This document shows, in pieces, positions 1-10,640 of a DNA stretch of 64,000 nt. Position 1 is the first letter of the stretch. Each line of letters begins with the position of its first letter. Source of the DNA: Phaseolus vulgaris (taxonomy: Eukaryota; Streptophyta; Magnoliopsida; Fabales; Fabaceae); assembly GCF_000499845.2 (NCBI RefSeq), contig NC_023749.2, forward strand, positions 36,033,843 to 36,097,842, in the 5' to 3' direction. The translations under genes were made by a program, and so were the position numbers. The notes under the pieces were generated by a model. That model did no database searches. It had not been told where the DNA came from and saw only the letters and a program-made list of their open reading frames with translations.

Positions 1-1132
1 GCACCGGGGGCTGTTAACTTTGTTGGTTATAGTTGAAGAGGTATAGAGAAGTTTGAGTTGTAAGGGCTTGACTGCTATACCAAAATGTGGATATTACATT
101 GGGATTCTTCAGTTGACTTTGTAAATAACAGATAAATTCATATAATAAATAATTAGCTTTGATGGATTTAGTTTTCTTAATAGAATGAATGTGTAAAGAA
201 AGTAAGGATGCTTCTATATTCTACCACTTTACACTTCTACTAAGGATTCAATTCAGTTGTAATATCCAGTGTAAATAATAGCACCACCTTGTATCTTATC
301 TTTTGCCTTTCATTCTATTTAATTACATTGGTTTTTTATAAGATAGTTGTGTGGATTGGTTTCTGTTACGAAGTGGACTCAATCTCATAAAATCGGTTTA
401 TGGGGTGAGGTTTGTATTCCCACTTATATACAATCGGCTTATGGGATGAGGTCTGTACTCCCACTTATATACAATGAAATATTTCCATTTCTAGTAATGT
501 GAGATCTCCAATACTTTTCATATTTTTCACTCTTTTATTTTCTCCATCTCTCTTTCCATGCTATCAAACTCATCCTTAAGTAGTACAAGGTTCAAGAACT
601 ATGATTAATTTGATATTAAAAATAATTGTATTAGTTAAATAATGTATAAGATAATATTAAAGAATTATAATTTCTTAATTTGATAACACTAAAATTAAAA
701 GTGGCATATTTTACAAGTTTTTAATATTAAAAATTATGTATACAAAACTATTATATGATAATATTTACGTCTTGGGTTCAATGATATAAAATATCGCTTT
801 TTAAAAGTAAGAAGTTTGAATTAAAAACAAAATGACAAAAAAAATGTAGTTTTCTTACAATTTTTAAGGAGAATGTCAAAATAATATTGCATCAAGAATT
901 TTTCATCGAAAAATATTTTTCTAAAGAAGTATTTTTCTTAACACGTTGAAAATTGATTTTTAATTCCTTTTTTTCTATATTAATATATTTTTAATTTCTT
1001 TTTTTCTATATTAATCTATCAATTTTCAGCCTAGTTCAACAGAAGATATGTTATTTTATTTGAATAAATTTAATATTAAATAATTTCAATAAAGTATATG
1101 TAAATAGTTTATGTAAAAGATGGTATGTAAAT
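1..1132. other. AT-rich spacer, no gene seen
   Basis: No reading frame or RNA gene can be supported here. The only recognisable structure is the short repeat near 345-520, listed separately. The stretch from about 540 to 1130 is very AT-rich and ends directly at the first LTR. Confidence 0.6.
345..520. repeat. Dispersed legume-type repeat with a 41-bp tandem duplication
   Basis: Two consecutive 41-bp units occupy 391-431 and 432-472, each starting AATCGG and ending CACTTATATAC, with about five differences. The flanking phrases (ACTCAATCTCATAAAA before, TAATGTGAGATCTCCAATAC after) resemble a short repeat that I recall being scattered through legume genomes. I do not know its class, and no terminal inverted repeats or target duplications were identified. 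Confidence 0.45.
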
Positions 1133-2813
1133 TGTACGGGTATCGGACGAGTAATCCACTTGGCGATCGTGTCAAAACACACTTTAAAGTACTTATCACT
1201 TAATAAATGACAGCAATGACAGTTATGAAAATTCTTTATGGGTCATAATCATGCCTACTTAATGCGGGTGACATATCCAAGAAATCAACTAAGCACTGAT
1301 TAACTGAAAGATATTGAAGATATTCTCCAAATATTAAATATATAGATATATCAATATATCTATCTATAAATCAGGGATCACCATACACATCAGTTAACAA
1401 CTAATATTCGACCCATCATAACAAAGGCCCTTGATTGAACATTATAAATAAACCATTGACAGAGGTGTAAGGTACGCTTTAATCAGTTTTACAAATATAC
1501 ATAGAGTACTTACTTATCGTCGGAATACCTTTTTCTAGTCATCCCCGATCGAGCACCAACAGTTAGAGGAGGAGACATGAAGGAAGGAACAAGGAGACAA
1601 TCGACACATAAGCAATTGTACAATCAGATCCAGGTACTATCTAATGTTGAACCAAGTGGTGTTCAAGCTTTGAAGAATCCAAACTCTTTGAAGGATGTTG
1701 AAGCCTTGGCTGTGCTTGGTGTTGCTGTGCTGGTTTAGTATAGTTCTGGGGTAGTTTGAGTATTGTAATCCACCCCTTGATCGAATCTAAAGCATAAGCA
1801 TCTCAATCTTTGTGAAAGTAAAATGTTTTCAAACTAAGTTAAAACAACTAATTGTTTTGTCGAAACAACTGATTCTTTATACTTAGATGTTTTGAGAAAA
1901 GATTGAAAACTGTTTTTGAAATGGTTGAACTGTTAAGAACCAAAACAACCGATTGATTCGAAGAAACAACCGATTGTTTGTTTTGGGACCATAACAGAAA
2001 AACTGTTTTATCTTTGACTGAGCTTTAAATGATTTAACTGCTTATGCTCCAGTCATTAAATGCTTTGACCAATCTTTTAATGCAATTTAAGAGTTTGTTA
2101 AGATTTGATAACAAACTACATCTTTGAATATATTCAGAAAAACAGATTTGTAAAACTAGAATTTTGAATAGAGTTTTCTGAGTTTTTCAAAGAGCTGAGA
2201 TTGCTGAAACTTTGTGATTGATCAAAGTCTGTGGAATAGGATTCTGCTTGTATTGATTTCAGATTATCTTCTGTAACAAGTGTAATCCTTGTACTCTGTG
2301 AAACAAGTTTCGTTTCTGTGTTTGCTGAGATTGGCTGTGTGTTCTTGAGGGGATCAATATCAACAATCTTGATGTTGGTGTGTTGGCCAAGAAGAGTGTG
2401 TTTCTTGAGGTGTTTAAGGTCATTCTCTTGGTTGTTGTGTAAGTGATCAAGTTGTGATTGCTTAGTGGATTTCCTCAGGGTTTCTGAGAAGACTGGATGT
2501 AGCTCTGGATTTGAAGTGAACCAGTATAAATTTCTGTGTGCAATCTCTCTATCCCTAACTCTTTAAATTCAGTTTTGATATTTGTTAACTGGTATAAACA
2601 ATCGATTGTTTCGTTAAAACAACTGATTGTTTTTACTAGTATTGTGCCTTTTGCTTTATGTTTTGAAAAACTGATTTCTTAATCAAGGTTTTCTTGAAGT
2701 ATTTTCATTCTATGCTTAAAAGTTTACAAAAACCCTCTTTAAACTATTCACCCCCCCTCTCGTTTAAAGCCATATATTCTAACATCTAAGCCCACTTTAC
2801 CTATACAGGTACA
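1133..2813 (+). repeat. 5' LTR of the Tat-type element, interrupted by a solo LTR
   Basis: The LTR begins TGTACGGG and ends AGGTACA, giving matching TGTAC/GTACA termini. It is followed two bases later by a primer-binding site. Removing the solo LTR inserted at 1645 and one 5-bp target copy leaves about 535 bp of original LTR. Confidence 0.75.
1645..2784 (+). mobile_element. Ty1/copia (SIRE-like) solo LTR with TCTAA target duplication
   Basis: The 1140-bp segment starts TGTTGAAC and ends ATTCTAACA. TCTAA directly precedes it (1640-1644) and directly follows it (2785-2789). The LTR ends in a C-rich run followed by CTCGTTTAAAGCC, as in SIRE-like copia LTRs, and this sets the plus orientation. 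A second member lies at 18285-19378 in the opposite orientation. No internal domain is attached, so it arose by LTR-LTR recombination. It contains several quasi-palindromes of the form AAACAAYYGATTGTTT. Confidence 0.88.
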
Positions 2814-2815
2814 AT

Positions 2816-2834
2816 TGGCGCCCACCGTGGTGCC
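2816..2834 (+). other. Primer-binding site of the Tat-type element
   Basis: TGGCGCCCACCGTGGTGCC sits two bases after the LTR end. The TGGCGCCCACCGTGG core is the usual Tat-lineage site for priming reverse transcription from a host tRNA. The position confirms the 5' LTR boundary at 2813. Confidence 0.75.
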
Positions 2835-2864
2835 GAGATAGGATTCAATTTCAAGCAAGCAACA

Positions 2865-4330
2865 ATGGTGTCAACAAGGAACGCATGCAACAACGATCAG
2901 ATCACTGAAGAGCAGATTGCCATGTTTCAAAACACTCAAAAAAGAAATGGAGGAGATGCGTAAAAAAGGCATCGAAGATCAACGGATGAAGAAGAAGAAG
3001 TGCGCCTTCTCAAAGAGAAGAACAAAGAATTGAAACGAAAACTCAACGGAACCGATCGAGGAGAGCAATCTTGGTCGGGCAATCACACTAATTAGGAAAA
3101 CATGGTGACTACTCGAACGCAAACTCAACAGGCGTCTCGACAAACCGAGCAGGCTCGCACGACCAATGATGATGATGGTCCAAAAGGACATCCTTTTACT
3201 GACGAAATCATGGTGGCATAGTTCCCTTCCAAATGGAAGAGACTCAACATCAAACTCTATGATGGTTCCACAAATCCGGACGAGCACCTGAATGTTTACA
3301 AAACATAGATGAATCTCTACACCACAAACAAGGCAGTATGGTGTAAGGTCTTCCCACTTCTCTCCAGGATGGGGCGCTCAGTTGGTTTACCTAACTCCCA
3401 CCAAACTCGGTGGACAGTTTTAAAACTCTATCAGCAAAGTTCAACACTCAATACGCAACAAATCGACCACACCATATGTCATCCATAGCTCTCCTCAACA
3501 TCAGGCAGGAGAAGGGGGAACCCTTGCATACATTCATGGAGAGATTTAGCAAAGTCTCTCTAAGCATCAAAACCTTCATGCCATAAATAGCCATGTATCA
3601 CTTGATTTCGGCGCTCCAACCCGGCTAGTTCACCAATAATCTGATAAAGAAACTGGTCAAGAATCTTGACGAATTGCGAAATTGGGCCACCAAATTCATG
3701 CAAATTGAGAAGTTATGCAATTTCCACAAAAGTTTTCGGGCTGAAAGTGGAGGAGATAAGGGAAAGGAGAATGATCGGGAAAACCGATCCACGACCGATC
3801 GATTTGACTGATTCAGGGAAAACCGATGTCCTCGGTTCCATACTTATACCACATTAAATGTTGTGAGGGATAAAATCATGGATGAAGCCTTACAGGCAGA
3901 ACTACTCCTGACCTTGAAAAAGTTACAAAGTCCGAGAAATGTCGATATGTCCAAACATTGTCGGTACCATCGTAACTTCATACATACGACCGAAGGCACT
4001 CTAGCACTGAAGGACAAAATAGAGGAGCTTATATAAGTCAATTATTTGCGCAAGTTTGTTCAAACAAACAGGAGCTCGTATCAATCCCCCACAAAGGGAA
4101 AGGTACCCTTCCAGAAAGCGGAAGGATCAGTACATACGACGTGGTCGAGAAGGATCATGTCGTTTTGAAGATGACCAACGCCCTATCAAACAACAAAGAA
4201 GGAGCAAAAGTCCTGTACGACGAGGTTGGCCTCAAAGCGAAAGTCCTCGGTGGAGCGATTGTTCGAGACGCGACGTCCGCGAGGTCATAAATACCATCGT
4301 CAACGGAACCCCGCACGGAGGTAGTAATTG
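2865..4330 (+). pseudogene. Degenerate gag of the Tat-type element
   Basis: A start codon at 2865 opens a frame reading MVSTRNACNNDQITEEQ, followed by a charged, coiled-coil-like stretch. The retrotransposon gag block is seen around 3225-3315 (FPSKWKRLNIKLYDGS, then NPDEHLNVYK). An arginine-rich C-terminal part near 4060-4330 resembles the basic tail of Tat gag proteins. Several in-frame stops and at least two frame changes interrupt it, so no functional capsid protein could be made. In an intact element this protein would assemble the cytoplasmic particle that packages the RNA. Confidence 0.7.
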
Positions 4331-4479
4331 AAGGGAGGGACGATCACATCGAAGTTCTTCTCTAGAAAGAAGAAGTCCCAAACATTGTGTGGGCAGATAA
4401 ATACTATCGTTGGAGGATTTGCAGAGGAAGGGTGTTCCAGTTCCGCCCGTAAGAAGCACCTTCAGGACTAACCGAGAAT

Positions 4480-5690
4480 TCCCCCAATTCTTTTTACAGA
4501 TGACGATTTTACTGTTATCGATCCTGCTCAAGACGATCCCATAGTCATCACCGTAGAGATCAATAAATTTGCCATCACCAAGGTCTTGGTGGATCAAGGC
4601 AGCTCGGTCGACATTTTGTACTGGAAGACTTAAAACAAATGGGATTCCATAATCAGAAAACCAACCCTATGACGATCAAATTGTTGGGTTTTCCAGAGAA
4701 CGAGTGGACACGCGAGGTTTCATCAACTTGTATACCACATTCGAAGAAGGTAGATATCTTTGCAAAACCATAAAAATCAGATACCTTCTGGTAAATGCAA
4801 ACACTTCCTAAAATATATTGCTTGGTCGTTCGTCCATTAACTGTCTGAAAGCAATAGTGTCCACTCCACACCTTGCAATGAACTTTCCTTTGAAAGTAGG
4901 TGACATGGTTATTGTCCATGTTGATCAAAAAACAACTCGCGAATGTTGAGTCGCAAGCATAAAAGTCGAACCAACTAGTCGACTTTATAGGGCATCGCCG
5001 CGCGGACGATCAACTGGAAGAAGAGGACGCTTGCCAGGATCTAGAGGGTCGATCAAAGATTGGTCACGAGAAAGAAATCCCCAAATAAAAAGCATATGGT
5101 TGCTTTGGTCGACTTTGACCATTGGCTGGACGAGGCCCGCATCGAACTACCTTCGCCCGTTATCCCTACTTGATGAAGAACATGTAACACACATGGGGAC
5201 TTCCTTGAAGCCGAACGACAGTAAACAGATAAGCCAAACATTAATTGATAATGCTGATTTGTTTGCTTGGACAACTTCAGATATGCCCAGAGTGAGTCCG
5301 GACATCATTACACATCGCCTTTCCGTCTACAAAGAGGCCAAACCTATTGCCCAAAAGAAACGCAAGATGGGCAAAGAAAAGAGGCAAAAAAATTAGTAAA
5401 AGTTGGCTTTATCAAGAAAGCACACTACACCACCTGGCTGGCTAATGTGGCATGGTTAAAAAGTCAAATGGCAAATGGAGAATGTGCATTGATTACACCA
5501 ACCTTAACAAAGCCTGTCTGAAGGATTCTTACCCTCTACCAAGCATCGAACGCCTAACAGATGGAGCGACTGACCACAATATCTTAAGGTTTTTTGGATG
5601 CACACTCTGGATACAATCAAATCTAGATGCAACCATGAGATAAGGAAAAACAACGTTCATGATTGACTGTGACAACTTCTGCTATAAGGA
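4480..5690 (+). pseudogene. Degenerate protease and N-terminal reverse transcriptase, Tat-type
   Basis: The aspartic protease is recognised by LVDQGSSVDILYW near 4588-4626, where the catalytic Asp sits in a DQGSS context as in the Tat lineage. A linker reading DLFAWTTSDMP near 5257 leads to the RT start; the conserved RT block NGKWRMCIDYTNLNKAC lies at about 5467-5517, followed by KDSYPLPSIERLTDGA. The alignment continues to about 5690 and breaks off before the catalytic YVDD motif. Multiple stops and frameshifts are present. Confidence 0.75.
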
Positions 5691-5692
5691 AA

Positions 5693-5807
5693 AAACCTGT
5701 TTTCTATTTATTGAATCTTATACTATTGTTCCTTGTTGGTTTGATATTCGTCCTTTGGGACAAATTACTACTTCTGACATGGTACACTTGCAGAAAAATA
5801 GTCATCA
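5693..5807 (+). repeat. 3' end of the Athila 5' LTR (truncated)
   Basis: This segment matches the ends of two other LTR copies in the window (15800-15936 and 19920-20042). All share TTACTTCTGAC followed by a T/A-rich stretch and end AAATAGTCRTCA. Only the last ~115 bp are retained. Confidence 0.75.
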
Positions 5808-5813
5808 AGTTTT

Positions 5814-5831
5814 TGGCGTCGTTGTCGGGGA
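5814..5831 (+). other. Athila primer-binding site
   Basis: TGGCGTCGTTGTCGGGGA differs at two positions from the usual Athila site TGGCGCCGTTGCCGGGGA, which pairs with the 3' end of tRNA-Asp. It lies six bases after the LTR end, and both changes are C to T. Confidence 0.8.
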
Positions 5832-6216
5832 ACAATTTAAATTTTGAGTACAAATTCTTAAATTTTGTGAATATTTTAATTGTTTTTGTTTTCTTTATTG
5901 TTTTAATTTTTTTTATTTACATATTTGTTTTATTTTATTTTCATATTTATTTTGAATTTTTTTATTTGCTTTCAATTTTGATTTTTAAAAGTTTATTTTT
6001 TTACTGTTAGTGATTCCTTGTGCTAATCCTTGAGTGAGTTGTCTTATTTGATATTAAAAGGAAGCTAACAAAGACCAATTATTATTTGAATAAGAGATTG
6101 AAAAGGCAGCTAGAAGAAACAGGGAGACAAAGAGAAAAGGAAAACAAGGAGACACTAGAGAAGAATCCTCAATCACTTCTTCCTTTCCCATTAGTATTTC
6201 TCAGGAATAAAATAAC

Positions 6217-7525
6217 ATGGCTAAAGAGAAAACACCACCTCCTAAGAGAACACTTGGAGATTATGCCATGTAGCAGGGGCCAAGGAATTTTTCTAGTATT
6301 GCAGTACCTTCTACCACCAAGGCCTAGGAGATAAAAATCAGTTCCCATCAATTTACAACAATGGACCATGAAGATCCATATACACATTTGTCTACATTTT
6401 ATGAATTGGAGGGAGTAATGGGCTTTCAATCAAGTGGTATTGAAGTTGTTTATATGTGTTTCTTTCCCTTTTCATTGGCAGGAAAGGCTAAAGAATGGCT
6501 CAAATCACATCCAAATTAGAGTCTCACTAGTTGGAAGGATGTAGAGGAAAAAAATTTACAAATATTTTTTTTCCATTATCTCACTATATTAAAGAAAATT
6601 CAGATATTTCTATGTTCAAACAAGGAGCGGATGAAGCCTTCTGTGAGACATGGGAGAGAATCAAGGTGATGATGAGAAAATTTCCAAATCATGAGTTTGA
6701 AGACATTGCTCAATTGAGCATCTTTCATAAGGGTCTCAAATTTGATACCAAGATGCTTCTACATGCTACAGTTGGTGGTACAATGATGGTGATTGACACA
6801 GAGAAAAAAACAAAGATTATTGATGCATTGGCATCAACATATTATCAAGCCCAAAATGATAGACAAAATGAGCTAAAGAAGGGGATGATGGATCATAATA
6901 CTTCAAATGCACTTTTGGCTCATAACAAAAATTTGACACAACAACTTGAGGCATTAGCTCCACAAATAGCTAAACTACCACAACAATTACAAGTTGTGCA
7001 ATCTTCTCAGAGTCAAAATCAATCAATAAGGTATGATTTTTTATGGAGGTGATCATCCCAATGGTCATTGTTCTTACCAAAATAATTCATATGAAGCAAA
7101 AGTAGATTACATGGGCAATCAGGGAAAGCAATAATAATTATTCTCAAGGTTGGAAAAGAAATAAGAATCAAAATTTTGGGTGGAAACAAGATAGTGGTCC
7201 ATTTAACAAGCAAGGTCATTTCCAACAATAACCACCCCTCTGTCCTTTAGTTCCTGAAAGATTGAACAAATTTGAAGATACCTTGAAAAATTTCATGAAA
7301 GCTGCTCTAGCCAGTCAAGAGAACAATATGGAGGCAATCAGAAATTTAGAAATGCAGATAGGAAAAATTGCCAAACAATTGGCAGAGAGACATAGTGGTC
7401 AGTTTTTAGCCAACACACAAACCAATCCAAAGGAACAACACAATATAATTACCATTGAAAGTGGTAAAATAGTAGGAGGAGGGGATGGTGTAGTGTGCTT
7501 TCTTGATGGAGAGGGAGAAGAATAG
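6217..7525 (+). pseudogene. Athila gag, broken by stops and frameshifts
   Basis: A start at 6217 opens MAKEKTPPPKRTLGDYAM, the usual beginning of legume Athila gag. The block TMDHEDPYTHLSTFYELEG at about 6360-6415 and AGKAKEWLKSHPN near 6480-6518 are diagnostic. A clean open stretch covers 6531-7052 and contains the polyglutamine-rich region LTQQLEALAPQIAKLPQQLQ. After a frame change, 7262-7525 ends in an NTQTNPKEQ segment typical of the gag C-terminus. In-frame stops interrupt the first third. An intact protein would form the virus-like particle. Confidence 0.8.
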
Positions 7526-7639
7526 GATTTAGGAGGAAAAAAAAGAGTGAAAATAAAGGGAAAGGTGTTCCTTTAAAATATTTACCATATCCTCATGCTC
7601 CTTCAAAAAAAGATAAAGAGAGACAATTTTTTATAATTT

Positions 7640-8148
7640 GCATTCTAATATTTCTTTTGCAGAGGCTCTGGAGCAAAGGCCAACTTGTGAAAAAATATAT
7701 AAAGGAGTTGGCAAAAAAGAAAAGAGCTTCATTGATGAAAGGAATATAAAGAGGGAGGTTGGTTGCAATGCTATCATTAAAAAAAACTTGCCCCTAAAAT
7801 CTAAAGATCCAACAAAATTTTACTATCCCAGTAACCATAGGTGTTTTATTTGTGGATAAGGCTTTATTGGATCTAGGGGCAAGTCTAAATTTAATGTCTT
7901 TAGCTATGTTGAAGAAAATAGGCGATTTGGAGATTAACACCACCAAGATGACATTACAATTAGCTGATAGAGTAACCAAGTATCCATATGGTGTGTTCGA
8001 AGATGTTCTGGTTAAGGTGGATAAATTCATATTTCCCGTAGATTTTGTTGTAATGGACATAGGAGAAGACATGGAAGTTCCTCTAATACTTGGCAGACCC
8101 TTCATGAAAACAACTAAAGTTGTTATTGATATTGATAAGGGAATGTAG
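7640..8148 (+). pseudogene. Athila aspartic protease region
   Basis: After a frame change near 7820-7850 the protease is well preserved. It shows the catalytic block DKALLDLGASLNLMSLAML at 7852-7910, with DLGAS in place of the usual DxG(S/T), then KMTLQLADRVTKYPYGV and the closing block EVPLILGRPFMKT near 8069-8109. This is the fold that cleaves the gag-pol polyprotein. It ends at a stop at 8146-8148, and the RT that should follow is absent. Confidence 0.82.
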
Positions 8149-8339
8149 AAAGTGTGAACTCAAAATGATGAGGTAACTTTTAATATTTTTGGTTTGAAAA
8201 TTTTTAATACAGGGGAAGATTGCTTACTGAGAGATGCAATAAGTATATTTTATTTTTTATTGGTTGATTTTATTTTTTGTTTTGAGTTTTGTTGATAAAT
8301 TCATGTTTTTGCATAAATTTCAAAAAATATTGTGTAGGG

Positions 8340-8505
8340 AAACTCGCTCATGTGTGATATAGCTCACCTAGGCGAGTTAAGAAATTTAAAAAGGGATTCT
8401 CTCTGGAGTACTATTGCCCAAGCGAGACAACGATTGCTTAAGCGAGATTCCACTAATATAATCTCGCCTGGGCGAGATACAACTCGCTTGAGTTAGTTTG
8501 ACGGT
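8340..8505. repeat. Cluster of CTCGCC..GGCGAG palindromic boxes
   Basis: The cluster has several half-sites and full imperfect palindromes, for example CTCACCTAGGCGAG near 8367, GCCCAAGCGAG near 8426, GCTTAAGCGAG near 8446 and CTCGCCTGGGCGAG near 8463. The same boxes recur in the LTR of this family at 10015-10150, in the copy at 18040-18120, and in decayed form near 63605-63685. Their role is unknown. Confidence 0.7.
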
Positions 8506-9297
8506 CCAAAAGTGTGTAATTGAGGGCAACCTAACCCCTATAGGCCTCCAAATCAGTTTAGAGCTTATGTAGCTTGGCCTAGGGACAAATTATATTATTC
8601 AGGGGGCAGATACAACAGATGAAGCATAACCATCTACAGTTGTAGATGAGAAGGATGAATTGCTAAGAAGAGAAGACTGAGCACTAAAGCATAACAAAAA
8701 CATGGTTTTATCTTTCTAGTTATTTCTTTTCAGTTGTTTAAATTTTCTTGTATTTTATTATTGATTTGTTTTCTAGTTTTATTTTTCTTAAATAATAAAA
8801 ATTGCAATATTAAATTGAATTATGGAAAAAAAAATATTAATCAGAATTTGTGTGTGAATATTAAACAGTGAAATGAATTAGACGCATATTGGAAAATAAA
8901 ATATGATTGAATCCATATTCAAATATGGTTGAAATTAGGATACATGAAAAATTAACAGGATGATTGATTAGAACATAGAATGGCAAAACAATAAGGAAAA
9001 GACTAATTAAACCAAGTGAGTGTGTGAACCTTAAACAGTTTTGAGAGATTTACTGATAAATTAATAGTTGTGGTTGCTTAATTTTTATTTTATGTTACAT
9101 CATAAAAGAGCATGAAGACGATTGATACCTTTGTGTTAATTAGGAACCCAGGGCAAAATAGTCAACCTTTTCTTAAATATAATTCATTTTTTTAATAACC
9201 CTTTTTGAGCCAAGAATTTTTGTTATTATTGCACCCTAAACCTTGAGTGATATATTTTCCTACCCATTAGCATGTGTAAGGAAGGAAAACATAGATT

Positions 9298-9300
<3 letters not shown>

Positions 9301-9329
<29 letters not shown>
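9301..9329. repeat. TA microsatellite
   Basis: An uninterrupted TA run of 29 bp lies in the 3' region of the Athila element. Confidence 0.95.
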
Positions 9330-9333
<4 letters not shown>

Positions 9334-9741
9334 GTTCTAGTTCTTTAAAATGTGCATTTTGTTATCTAAAAAACCAATAATTTTTGGAAACCCAACCTCA
9401 TTATAAACTTGTAAAAAACCTTAAGATTCATGTTTTTAATATGATTGTGATATCAAGATGAAATGAAAAGAAACTGTGATTTCATAGGATTCAATGAAAA
9501 TAGAGAGAAACACTTACTTGTGAGCATATGAGAAGAAATTCATTGATGAATTGTCATTTTATTGTTTTAGTATATGATCCCCTAGAAGTTGATTGTATCT
9601 ATATTTTGTTATACTTAAAGTTGGAAGCAACATAAGTTTCTAACTTAATTTATTCTTTAGTGAATAAAGCAGTTTTGATATTTAAATTCAAATATGATTT
9701 ATTTATATTCATTTACTATTCTTGAGGACAAACAAGATTTT

Positions 9742-9755
9742 AGGTTGGGGGGAGT
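9742..9755 (+). other. Polypurine tract of the Athila element
   Basis: AGGTTGGGGGGAGT lies immediately before the 3' LTR start TGATAAG. It serves as primer for plus-strand DNA synthesis and fixes the LTR boundary. Confidence 0.8.
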
Positions 9756-10640
9756 TGATAAGTGTCATATTTCAGTAATTTTTCATATTAAAAGACAAGC
9801 ACTTATGGATATTTATTGATAAAATAACTATAATTTAACCCCTAATTTATTAATTTAAATTTTTTTTACATATTTTGTGATTATAATATGAATAAGAACG
9901 ATTTATTCCCAAATTTGTGTTAATTTCAGGATTCTGGACGAAAATGAAGATAAAAGGGCTAAAGGGGAATATACAAGATGAAAAAGGAAAGCTCGAATGC
10001 TAAAACATTTGCCCCAACTCGCCTAAGCCAGAAGCACTCTAGAGGAACTCGCCTAAGCGAGCCCAATCACGCTCAGGCAAGATCACTACAGAAAAGTTGA
10101 GCTTTTTCTTGTCCAACTCGCCCAAGCGAGCCTAATCACGCCTAGGCGACAAGTCACTTAGCCCACACCCAACTAGGTTAAGTATGAGGCATGAGACATA
10201 ACCATAGACATTATTGGGAGAATAGGAGGTGATAGAAAACACTAGAGGAGGCAACCGTCAAGGAGAAACATCCTCCTGAATCTTCTTTTCTTGCTTTTCA
10301 TGCTTGTAATGTCCAACATGAGTGGCTAATTCTACCCTTTGGGATTGCGAGTAATCTATTGAAACCCTTTATGTACTAAGGTGATATTTAAACATAATAT
10401 TTTGTTCTTGATTGATTATTGGTATTGTCATTTTATTCTTAGTGCTTGTTTTATCATGATTTTGATCCTTAGATTTGACTGAAAAATACTTCTAAGCATC
10501 TAGCTTAAATGATAATGCTTAACATATTTAAATGTTAGGAATAGATTTGAAATATTAATTGCTATCAACATATGATACGAAGTTTTTATAAATATGTGAG
10601 GAATCAATACTTAGGAGACTGACTATCTTAATAATTTTAT
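9756..10640 (+). repeat. Athila 3' LTR, left part
   Basis: The LTR starts TGATAAGTGTCAT right after the polypurine tract. It runs to about 10640, where the nested Tat element begins, and resumes at 15654. It contains the CTCGCC..GGCGAG boxes at 10015-10150. Comparison with the copy at 19379-20042 shows that about 42 bp of LTR are missing at the left edge of the insertion. Confidence 0.82.

Larger units (their letters stand above)
1133..5690 (+). mobile_element. Ty3/gypsy Tat-type LTR retrotransposon, 3' truncated
   Basis: The element reads 5' LTR, primer-binding site, gag, protease and the start of reverse transcriptase, all on the plus strand. It then stops abruptly near 5690, where an Athila-type LTR fragment begins. 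RNase H, integrase and the 3' LTR are absent. The assignment rests on the gag block around 3225-3315, the protease motif LVDQGSSVDILYW near 4590 and RT motifs near 5480-5560, all typical of the Tat/Ogre lineage. Every coding block carries stops or frameshifts, so it is an old, dead copy. Confidence 0.8.
8149..9741 (+). other. Non-coding 3' region of the Athila element
   Basis: About 1.6 kb with no supported reading frame separates the protease from the polypurine tract. It contains a cluster of CTCGCC/GGCGAG boxes (8345-8500) and a 29-bp TA microsatellite (9301-9329). In complete Athila elements the pol gene lies upstream of such a region; here it has been lost, with the breakpoint probably near 8230-8260. 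Confidence 0.65.
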
